6,036 bases of DNA from Acidimicrobiia bacterium (lineage in GTDB: Bacteria > Actinomycetota > Acidimicrobiia > Acidimicrobiales > Ilumatobacteraceae), in assembly GCA_030425785.1 (NCBI GenBank), contig JAUHYJ010000245.1, positions 1 through 6,036 on the forward strand, in the 5' to 3' direction. The notes under the pieces were generated by a model. It saw only the letters and a program-made list of their open reading frames with translations, was not told the origin of the DNA and did no database searches. Position 1 is the stretch's first letter. Each line of letters starts with the position of its first letter. Shown here piece after piece: positions 1 to 5,688 of this stretch. The translations under genes and the position numbers were made by a program.

Positions 1-143
1 AGTCGGTCGTGTCGGGTGCTGCCGAAGCTGTGGGTGCCGCCGTCGTCGTGGGCGCATGGAAGTACAACGACCTCTTCGTCAAGATCGCGAGGGAGATCGT
101 CGTCGGGATCGGTCGGCTGTTCGAGCGGTACTACGGCGTTTGA
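1..143 (+). CDS. C-terminal fragment of an unrecognised protein
   Basis: This is the tail of a gene that begins before the window. Read in the frame of codons starting at position 3, it gives 46 residues and ends at a TGA at 141-143. The choice of frame rests on its third codon positions, which are almost all G or C as in the other genes here; the other two + frames do not show this. The fragment starts with a small-residue, Ala/Val/Gly-rich stretch (SVVSGAAEAVGAAVVVGAWK) that could be part of a membrane or packing helix. It then becomes amphipathic with Lys, Arg and aromatic residues and ends in FERYYGV. I do not recognise the family. It runs convergently to the disA-side block, so it is probably an independent transcription unit. 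Confidence 0.65.
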   Translation, partial: SVVSGAAEAVGAAVVVGAWKYNDLFVKIAREIVVGIGRLFERYYGV

Positions 144-383
144 CCGTGACGCACCCGGTCGTATAACGACCCCGGACCACCGCTGAGCCGCCTCCCCAGC
201 TCTGGGCTCCGCCCGAGACCGAGTGTTGCGGAACGTGCCTCCGCCGCCAGTGCATCTCTGCGTATCGACCTGCTTCAGACGTCCATCGTCGGTCGTTGAC
301 CTCGGCGTTCGCCTCCGAGTTGGCTCCCAAACTGAGCCACTACCGAACACCCGGGTCGCGAACGTGACAGGATGCCGCGCCAG
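144..383. other. Convergent intergenic gap without a supported gene
   Basis: This stretch lies between the stop of the left-edge + gene and the stop of the - strand Dabb gene. Open frames are short, lack the G/C third-position pattern and resemble no family I know. I see no tRNA-like cloverleaf, direct repeats or phage attachment-like sequence. It holds only weak hairpins (157-171, 195-206) and a palindromic ACCCGGGT at 349-356. Confidence 0.5.
157..171. terminator. Small hairpin after the left-edge gene, possible terminator
   Basis: Arms GGTCGT and ACGACC are separated by a three-base ATA loop, 13 bases after the stop of the left-edge gene. The stem is only 6 bp and no T-run follows, so it does not meet the usual intrinsic terminator pattern. 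The position between convergent genes is the main argument for it. A second, shorter inverted repeat (CCCAG / CTGGG, 195-206) lies nearby. Confidence 0.2.
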
Positions 384-686
384 TCACTTGCCATAGCGGT
401 ACTGGACCGACGCCCGGTTCGCCAGGTTGCCCACGATCGTGTCGCTGATCATCTGCTGGTGGATCGGATGATCGCGATACGTCACGTAGTCGTCGGCGCT
501 GTCGAAGTCGGCGACCAGCACGTAGTCCCAGTTGCCGTCGGCGAGGCCGGCGTCGTCACCGTGGACGTAGCTGCGGATCTGGCTGATCTGCGACGGCAGC
601 GCATCGAGCGCGGCCCGGACCTGGTCGGCGTAGTCGTCCGGCACGTGATCGGCGAACTCGAACATGACGACGTGACGGAACGGCAT
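384..686 (-). CDS. Dabb-domain (stress-responsive A/B barrel) protein
   Basis: A 100-residue protein that is a single Dabb domain, a dimeric ferredoxin-like alpha/beta barrel. It opens with a basic-hydrophobic beta strand (MPFRHVVMFEF) carrying the conserved early histidine (His5). A second strand, DYVLVADF (54-61), leads into the family's characteristic helix, where the HPIH motif lies at 73-76. Length and motif order fit a complete one-domain member. Family members range from plant stress proteins to small bacterial proteins of mostly unknown role, and some are cyclases or decarboxylating enzymes, so the reaction cannot be named. The ATG is preceded by a good ribosome site (AGGGGAAG, a few bases upstream). 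It starts only 8 bases after the disA stop, so it is very likely co-transcribed and perhaps translationally coupled with disA. No signal peptide is visible, so it is cytosolic. Confidence 0.85.
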   Translation of the reverse strand: MPFRHVVMFEFADHVPDDYADQVRAALDALPSQISQIRSYVHGDDAGLADGNWDYVLVADFDSADDYVTYRDHPIHQQMISDTIVGNLANRASVQYRYGK

Positions 687-694
687 GGCTTCCC

Positions 695-1765
695 CTAGCT
701 GTACTGGTCGAGGATCGTGTTCTCGGCGACCTTCTGCAGGGTGTCGCGCACGCTGCCGGCCATCGTCTCGTCGACCCCGTCGACGTCGAGCAAGTCGTCC
801 ATCGTCGCCCGCTGCAGCCGAGCGAGACCACCGAACTCGGCGGTGAGCCGGCCGGCGACATCGTCGGGCAGCGTGCTGACGCGCCGCAGCAGCCGCAGCC
901 CACGCGGTGCGATCTCGTCGTCGAGCGCGACATCGCCGAGGTGCATCGTGCTGAGCGCCATGCGGGCATCGAGCACGTCGTCGTCCTGGAAGCGCGCCAT
1001 CTCGGCCAGCGTGTCGTCGACGTGGCGGTGCGGCGGCAGGTAGTCGGCGATCACCAGGTCGAGCTCGTCGTCGACCTCGCTGTACACCTCGTCGAGCTGC
1101 AACCGCAGCAGGCGGGCGTCGATGCCGAGCTCGACGATCATCGTCTCGATCTCGTCGGCGATCCGGTGCACCATCTCGCCACGCTGGACGACGGTGAGCA
1201 TGTCGCGCACCGTCACCACGTCCTCGATCTCGTGCGCGGTCAGCTTGTTGATCGCGTCGTCGAGCTTGGCCTTGTAGCGCTCGAGCGTCTGCAGCGCCTG
1301 GTTGGCGCGGTCGAGCAATGGCCCGACCTCCTGCAGCTGGCGCTTGGTGCCGCCGGCGTACACGTTGATGACGCCCATCTCCTCCGACGCCGAGATCACC
1401 GGCACGTCGAGCGACCGGGCGACACGCTCGGCGGTGCGGTGACGCGTGCCCGTCTCGCTGGTGGGCACCGTCGGATCGGGGACGAGGTGGACGTTCGCAC
1501 GGGCGATCCGGCCACCGTCGTTCGAGATGATGATCGCGCCGTCCATCTTCGCCAGCTCGGACAGGCGCTGCGGGCTGAACGGCGCATCGACGAGGAAGCC
1601 ACCCGAACAGATCGACAAGACCTCGGGGTCGTCGCACAACACGAGCAGAGCGCCAGCCTTCGACCGGACGATGCGGTCGATGCCGTCGCGCAGTGGCGTG
1701 CCCGGGGCGACGCGTGCCAGCGCATTGCGCATCGCCTCATTCGCTCCGCTGTACCGGGTCGGCAT
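695..1765 (-). CDS. disA: DNA integrity scanning diadenylate cyclase DisA
   Basis: DisA joins two ATP molecules into cyclic di-AMP while scanning DNA; branched recombination intermediates stop synthesis. The 356-residue length matches the usual 355-360. The N-terminal DAC domain spans about residues 15-145. It shows the catalytic DGA motif at 75-77 (in KMDGA) and the ATP-binding RHR motif at 108-110 (in GTRHR), plus the conserved NVHLVPDP and the ERYKAKLD start of the helical spine near 162. A helical middle domain runs to about 290. A C-terminal helix-hairpin-helix DNA-binding domain (about 300-345, with LLDVDGVDETMA) closes the protein. All key catalytic residues are present, so it should be active. 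The ATG at 1765 has a weak, distant GGAG; a later Met (residue 12) is an alternative start, but the longer form fits family length better. It lies in the same strand block as radA, its usual partner, with a Uma2 gene between them. Confidence 0.96.
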   Translation of the reverse strand: MPTRYSGANEAMRNALARVAPGTPLRDGIDRIVRSKAGALLVLCDDPEVLSICSGGFLVDAPFSPQRLSELAKMDGAIIISNDGGRIARANVHLVPDPTVPTSETGTRHRTAERVARSLDVPVISASEEMGVINVYAGGTKRQLQEVGPLLDRANQALQTLERYKAKLDDAINKLTAHEIEDVVTVRDMLTVVQRGEMVHRIADEIETMIVELGIDARLLRLQLDEVYSEVDDELDLVIADYLPPHRHVDDTLAEMARFQDDDVLDARMALSTMHLGDVALDDEIAPRGLRLLRRVSTLPDDVAGRLTAEFGGLARLQRATMDDLLDVDGVDETMAGSVRDTLQKVAENTILDQYS

Positions 1766-1771
1766 GTGGTG

Positions 1772-1777
1772 ATCTTA
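1772..1777 (-). promoter_or_regulatory. Possible -10 element for leaderless disA transcript
   Basis: On the - strand the hexamer TAAGAT ends six bases before the disA ATG, which puts the predicted transcription start on or next to the A of the start codon. Actinobacteria commonly use leaderless transcripts, and the ribosome site for disA is poor, with GGAG about 12 bases away. No convincing -35 hexamer is visible. The 41-base gap between the Uma2 stop and disA is large enough to hold the promoter. This is an inference from pattern only. Confidence 0.35.
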
Positions 1778-1806
1778 CTCCGCCCTCGCCCGGGCGACCG
1801 GTGGGA

Positions 1807-2343
1807 TCAGGACGCCAGCCGAACGAGGTCGGCGACCTCGGCGACGGTGAGGTCGATGACGTCGCTGCGATCGGCCGGCACCCAGGCGTCGTCGCGGCGG
1901 ACCAGCAGCCGGACGTCGCCGCCTGCGAGGTCGACCTCGAGGTACTCGACGACGCCGTGAGCGGCGTAGAAGTCGAGCTTCTGACCGGGCCGTTCCCCGG
2001 GCGAGAGCACCTCGACGACGAGTTCGGCCGTCGCGAGGAACGCCGGCGAGGTGCGCTCGGTGTCGGGCCGGTACACCGCCAGATCGGGCACCCGCGCATC
2101 GACCTGGTCGACGCCGATGTTCACCGACTGGGTCGCTCGAACACCGGCAGCCGTTGCACGCGGGTGCAGCAGCACCAGCAGGAGCGTGAGGAACTCGCCG
2201 TGTTCAGGAGACGGGCCGGTCACGATCCGGTACACCCCCTGCCACCACTCGTCGAAGCGATCGAGCCCCTGTGCCCGGCGCTGCTCGATCAGCTCGCGCA
2301 ACGCCGGCACCTGCTCGGTCGTGGCCTGCACCATCACGTCCAT
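1807..2343 (-). CDS. Uma2 family (DUF820) endonuclease-fold protein
   Basis: A 178-residue protein of the Uma2/DUF820 family, a PD-(D/E)xK nuclease-like fold of unproven function that is numerous in cyanobacteria and actinobacteria. The core is easy to see: VPDLAVYRPD (85-94) supplies the PD aspartate (Asp87). ELVVEVLSPGE (107-117) supplies the acidic strand (Glu111), followed by Lys122 in QKLDFYAAHGV and the family signature GVVEYLEVD (130-138). The putative catalytic Asp, Glu and Lys are therefore intact. The N-terminal 45 residues (VPALRELIEQ, FDEWWQGVYRIV) match the usual entry helix and strand. I chose the ATG at 2343 because AAGGGG lies nine bases before it. An in-frame ATG six codons upstream (2361) overlaps that site, and an ATG three codons inside is also possible. 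It sits between radA (64-base gap) and disA (41-base gap), both DNA-repair genes, which hints at a nucleic-acid role but does not prove one. Confidence 0.88.
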   Translation of the reverse strand: MDVMVQATTEQVPALRELIEQRRAQGLDRFDEWWQGVYRIVTGPSPEHGEFLTLLLVLLHPRATAAGVRATQSVNIGVDQVDARVPDLAVYRPDTERTSPAFLATAELVVEVLSPGERPGQKLDFYAAHGVVEYLEVDLAGGDVRLLVRRDDAWVPADRSDVIDLTVAEVADLVRLAS

Positions 2344-2377
2344 ACACGGTAACCCCTTCATGAGACCGATGTCGGCG

Positions 2378-2390
2378 GGCCGGAACGGCC
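2378..2390. terminator. Small GC hairpin after radA
   Basis: Arms GGCCG and CGGCC with a GAA loop lie in the 64-base gap between the radA stop and the Uma2 start. The stem is five base pairs and no T-run follows on either strand. At most it is an attenuator or an mRNA-processing element, and chance is likely in such GC-rich sequence. Confidence 0.15.
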
Positions 2391-2407
2391 GAGTGATCGT
2401 GCGACCG

Positions 2408-3748
2408 TCAGGCGAGCCCGGCGGCGGCGAGTGCCTCGGGCAGGGTCGCCGCCCGCACCAGCCGGATGCGGTCGTCGGTCGGCTCGGGCGCGGACGCCGG
2501 GCCGACCACCCGCCGGAACCCGAGGCGCGCGGCCTCGGCCAGCCGACGCGGCGTGTGCGCGACCTGTCGGATCTCGCCCCCGAGCCCGATCTCGCCGAAC
2601 GCGACCAGGTCGGGCGGCAACGGCCGATCGGTGATCGCGCTGACGATCGCCAGGCACGCGGCCAGGTCGAGGCCCGGCTCGGCGAGGCGCACCCCGCCGA
2701 CCGTCGACGCGTACACGTCGTGCTGCGACGTCGGCACCCGCGCCCGCTGCTGCAACACCGCGAGCAGCAGCGCCAACCGGTTGTGGTCGATGCCCTGCGT
2801 GGTGCGCCGGGCCGGCACGTTCGGCGGGGCCGGCATGGTGAGCGCCTGCACCTCGACGACGAGCGGCCGCTGCCCGTCGATGGTGGGCGCGACGCACGAC
2901 CCCGGCACCCCCGTGCGACGGTCGCCGAGGAACAGCTCGCTCGGGTCGGGCACACCGACCAGCCCGTGCCCCGCCATCTCGAACAAACCGAGCTCGTTGG
3001 TGGGGCCGAAGCGGTGCTTGGTCGCCCGCAGCAGCCGCAGCGCGTGGTGGCGCTCGCCCTCGAACGCGAGCACGGTGTCGACGATGTGCTCGAGCACCCG
3101 GGGCCCGGCGAGCGAGCCCTCCTTGGTGACGTGACCCACCAGGACGATCGGCACGCCCCGCTGCTTGGCCGCGTTGACGAGCTGCTGGGCACAGCCGCGC
3201 ACCTGCACCACCGAACCCGGCGGTGACCCGAGCGCCGGGTCGTGGACGGTCTGGATCGAGTCGACCACGACGAGGTCGGGACGCGTCTCGTCGATCGCGG
3301 CGAGCACGTGGGGGAGCGCCGTCTCGGCGAGCAGCAGCAGGTCGGGGCGCATGGCGTCGAGGCGTTCGGCCCGCAGCCGCACCTGCTGGGCGCTCTCTTC
3401 GGCGGTGACGTACAGCGCCGTGCCGGACACCGCAGCGAGGAGTTGGAGCAGGAGCGTGCTCTTGCCGATGCCCGGCTCGCCACCGAGCAGGGTGACCGCA
3501 CCGGGCACGAAGCCGCCGCCGAGCACCCGATCGAGCTCGCCGATCGTGGTCGCCCTCGGGGCGCACACCTGCGGATCGATCTCGCCGATCGGGGCCGCCG
3601 TCGACGCCCGCGGCACCGTCGGCACGGCGGCGACCGCGACCTCTTCGACCAGCGTGTTCCACTGCCCGCAGCCCGAGCACTGCCCCGCCCACTTGGTGTG
3701 CGTCGCGCCGCAATCGGTGCAGACGTGTTCGATCCTGCTCTTGGCCAT
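2408..3748 (-). CDS. radA: DNA repair protein RadA (Sms), RecA-like branch-migration ATPase
   Basis: RadA is a cytosolic RecA-family ATPase that drives branch migration of recombination intermediates and works with RecA in repair and transformation. In Bacillus it also interacts with DisA. The 446-residue reading has every domain in order. A four-cysteine zinc finger comes first (C10, C13, C24, C27; CTDCG and CSGCG). Walker A is GEPGIGKST (90-98) and Walker B is LVVVDSIQT (159-167). The RadA-specific motif reads KHRFG at 244-248, whereas the family consensus is KNRFG. A C-terminal Lon-protease-like domain follows (about 285-446, with DVYASTVGGVRLAEPGLDLA). I chose the ATG at 3748 because the family begins MAKSR. 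An in-frame ATG four codons earlier (3760) gives 450 residues and cannot be excluded; neither has a clear ribosome site. It follows the lipoprotein gene by 48 bases on the same strand. Confidence 0.96.
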   Translation of the reverse strand: MAKSRIEHVCTDCGATHTKWAGQCSGCGQWNTLVEEVAVAAVPTVPRASTAAPIGEIDPQVCAPRATTIGELDRVLGGGFVPGAVTLLGGEPGIGKSTLLLQLLAAVSGTALYVTAEESAQQVRLRAERLDAMRPDLLLLAETALPHVLAAIDETRPDLVVVDSIQTVHDPALGSPPGSVVQVRGCAQQLVNAAKQRGVPIVLVGHVTKEGSLAGPRVLEHIVDTVLAFEGERHHALRLLRATKHRFGPTNELGLFEMAGHGLVGVPDPSELFLGDRRTGVPGSCVAPTIDGQRPLVVEVQALTMPAPPNVPARRTTQGIDHNRLALLLAVLQQRARVPTSQHDVYASTVGGVRLAEPGLDLAACLAIVSAITDRPLPPDLVAFGEIGLGGEIRQVAHTPRRLAEAARLGFRRVVGPASAPEPTDDRIRLVRAATLPEALAAAGLA

Positions 3749-3767
3749 GCCCGCCAGCATGACCGAG

Positions 3768-3780
3768 GGGTGTCACACCC
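3768..3780. promoter_or_regulatory. Perfect 13-base palindrome upstream of radA
   Basis: GGGTGTCACACCC is a perfect inverted repeat with 6-base arms around a single central base. It lies between the lipoprotein stop and the radA start, 20 bases before the preferred ATG (8 before the alternative). A one-base loop makes it a poor RNA hairpin, so a protein operator is the more natural reading. I do not recognise it as a known actinobacterial box: it does not match the LexA consensus. Confidence 0.3.
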
Positions 3781-3796
3781 GTGGCGGATGCTGCGC

Positions 3797-5545
3797 TCAG
3801 CCCCCGGCGAGCTCGATGCTGACCTCCTGGACCACCGTGGCCGTCGAGCCACGGGTTCCGGTGTCGGTGAACGACCCCCGCGCGAGCACGCCCGAGAGCT
3901 CGCCCGTCGGCTCGGCCGCGAAACGTCCGTAGCCGTCGCCCTGCGGGTCGACCCGCCCCTGTTCGATGTTGAGGATCTCGTACTCGGAGGAGAAGAACTC
4001 GAAGCCGAACTCCTGGCCGCCGCACGACATCTGGATCGGGGCGTCGTCGGCGGCGATGACGATCGCCTTCTCGAGCTCGGCATCGGCGATCGAGCCGTAC
4101 GGGGCGACGCTCGCGAGGATCTGTGCGCCCATCGTGGCCTGGCCCGGCGTCGTCGCGATGTCGCAGAAATCGAACGACGTCGTCACGTCGTCGACGACGA
4201 AGGGCTGGCCCGACGCTCGCCCCGAGAGCACGACGCCGGGGCTGTCGTCGGAGTACCACGTGACGTCATCGAGCGCGATCGGACCGCTGCGCGCCGTCGC
4301 CTTCGTCGTGACCGAACCCGCCGGGTCGGACACGGTGACGGTCGGTTGCCAGGTCACCACCACCGATGCGCACGTGCCGACCGCGTCGTCGAGCGCCTCG
4401 TACACCTCGGCCGGCGACGTGCCGGCCACAGCGAGCGTCGAGTTGGCCAATCCGGTCGCGACCACGCGCCAGCGCGCCAGCTGGAAGGCGACGTCGATCC
4501 CGTCGGAACACTGTGTCGAGATCAGCGGGACGAGCCGCAGCACCGCGTCGGTCCACTGCTCGAAGAGCGTCTGCACGCGATTCACGACCTCGGTGACGAC
4601 CTCGGGATCGAACGACACGCCCTGGACCGCCTCGAGCACCGCCAGGAGCGATGTCAGCTCGACGGTCGCGACCTCGAGGTCGGGGAGCCCGTCGACGTCT
4701 GCGAACTTCGATTCGAGGCTGGCTGTCCACGCTCCCAGCGCCGCGAGGAACAGGTCGAGCGTGGTGTCGTCGGGTCGTGCGAGCAACGCTTCGGCCGCGG
4801 TGAAGGTGGCTCCTGCCAGGAACCCGACGCCGTGCTCCGAGACCATCAGCTGGAGCTCGTCGGACGCGAGACCCATGATGCTGAAGTGGGCGACCGGCAT
4901 CGTCCGGGACGCACCGCCGCGGACCGTCGGCGACAATGCCAGTTCGGTCCCGTCGCCGAGCGCACCCCACCCGACCCAGTCGTCGGTCACGGCGTCGCCG
5001 GTGATCGTGAGCGGCGCCGGTCGAAGGAAGGCGATCCCGTCGGGCTCGGCGGCCACGCCGATCAGCTCGGCGCCGTCGATCGCGGGCACGACCCCGGACA
5101 GTGGCGTCAGCACGATGTCGACGGGTGTCACCAGGGCCTCGGCGGGGATGTCGAGGGTGTAGGTCGTGCCGTCGGCACCGACCACGTCGATGCTGCCGCC
5201 GTCGGGCCCGATGGTCGCCGTGGCCGAACCGTCGGACTCGACCTCGATGTCGGCCGACACCGGCGCCCGGGACAGGAGCGCATCGAGTTGCTCCTCGGGG
5301 GTGGCGGCGACCGTCGTGGCCGGGGCGGTGCCGGCGGTCGTGGCGCTCTCGTCGGACGACTCGTCGTCGGACGGTTCGTCGGATGCGCTATCGGCCGCCG
5401 TGTCCGGGTCGTCGCTCGCGGTCGGCGCATCCGGCGCCGTGGTGGCGGCCGCCTCGACGCTGCCGGTCGGCGCGTCGTCCTCGCCACCGGAGCACGCCGT
5501 CACCACCAACCCCATCACCGCGAGCGCTGCCACCCCGTTCCGCAC
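3797..5545 (-). CDS. Secreted lipoprotein with ZU5-like domain, function unknown
   Basis: A 582-residue predicted lipoprotein anchored outside the cytoplasmic membrane. The N-terminus has one Arg, a hydrophobic run and the lipobox VTAC, putting the lipidated cysteine at residue 18. Residues 19-85 form a low-complexity Asp/Ser/Thr/Ala linker typical of wall-spanning tethers. Residues about 108-225 resemble a ZU5-like module: IGPDGGSI, then TLDIPAEALVTPVDIVLTPL, then a PDGIAFLRPAPLTI strand, ending with VAHFSIMGL. The rest is a mostly helical stretch (about 230-400) and a beta-rich C-terminal part, with cysteines at 346, 392, 461 and 508 that could form disulfides. I do not recognise the C-terminal half. 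GTG at 5545 is chosen because it gives a normal signal peptide; another GTG four codons in is possible, and no strong ribosome site is seen. It precedes radA on the same strand, as an unrelated lipoprotein gene (lpqE) does in Mycobacterium. Confidence 0.85.
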   Translation of the reverse strand: MRNGVAALAVMGLVVTACSGGEDDAPTGSVEAAATTAPDAPTASDDPDTAADSASDEPSDDESSDESATTAGTAPATTVAATPEEQLDALLSRAPVSADIEVESDGSATATIGPDGGSIDVVGADGTTYTLDIPAEALVTPVDIVLTPLSGVVPAIDGAELIGVAAEPDGIAFLRPAPLTITGDAVTDDWVGWGALGDGTELALSPTVRGGASRTMPVAHFSIMGLASDELQLMVSEHGVGFLAGATFTAAEALLARPDDTTLDLFLAALGAWTASLESKFADVDGLPDLEVATVELTSLLAVLEAVQGVSFDPEVVTEVVNRVQTLFEQWTDAVLRLVPLISTQCSDGIDVAFQLARWRVVATGLANSTLAVAGTSPAEVYEALDDAVGTCASVVVTWQPTVTVSDPAGSVTTKATARSGPIALDDVTWYSDDSPGVVLSGRASGQPFVVDDVTTSFDFCDIATTPGQATMGAQILASVAPYGSIADAELEKAIVIAADDAPIQMSCGGQEFGFEFFSSEYEILNIEQGRVDPQGDGYGRFAAEPTGELSGVLARGSFTDTGTRGSTATVVQEVSIELAGG

Positions 5546-5553
5546 GCGCGTCG

Positions 5554-5559
5554 AGTGTA
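5554..5559 (-). promoter_or_regulatory. Possible -10 element for the lipoprotein gene
   Basis: TACACT on the - strand fits the TAnnnT pattern and ends eight bases before the chosen GTG. That places transcription start almost at the start codon, which would explain the missing ribosome site. The upstream region is GC-rich and shows no good -35. If real, this would be the first promoter of the five-gene block. Confidence 0.3.
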
Positions 5560-5640
5560 GGCGGGCGGCGATCGGCGTCCCGGCGTGGCGCGGTCCGACC
5601 CCGCATCTGCCCTGCTCAGCGGCACGACGACGGTCGGGCC

Positions 5641-5688
5641 ATCTGTTTTTTGTTTGCGTGCTATCTCGATTTTCGCGAGGGTCGTGAC
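5641..5688 (+). promoter_or_regulatory. T-rich promoter/leader region and ribosome site of the exported protein
   Basis: An AT-rich island (six T at 5646-5651, then GTTTG, TATCTC and GATTTT) stands out in otherwise very GC-rich DNA just before the + strand ATG. The sequence GAGGG seven bases before that ATG is a good ribosome binding site and decides the start. Hexamers resembling -35 or -10 elements can be found, but no pair has ideal spacing, so I do not place the promoter exactly. Confidence 0.4.

Noticed and set aside
79..330. Small - strand open frame of about 83 codons across the left intergenic gap
   Set aside because: It overlaps the left-edge gene antisense, has no family resemblance, and its composition looks like translated non-coding DNA.
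349..356. Palindrome ACCCGGGT after the Dabb gene as a terminator
   Set aside because: It has no loop and no T-run, and such short palindromes are expected by chance in GC-rich sequence.
2344..4083. Upstream extension of the Uma2 frame to a very long protein
   Set aside because: The extension overlaps radA and the lipoprotein in another frame and is Arg/Ser-rich nonsense. The Uma2 family length and the ribosome site place the start at 2343.
3242..5560. A very long + strand open frame (about 770 codons) opposite radA and the lipoprotein
   Set aside because: It is antisense to two well-supported genes. Its protein is dominated by Arg, Gly, Asp and His with no recognisable domain, as expected of a shadow frame in GC-rich DNA.
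5646..5651. Run of six T on the + strand as an intrinsic terminator
   Set aside because: Only a weak 4-bp stem precedes it, and no + strand gene ends upstream. It fits better as part of a promoter or leader region.
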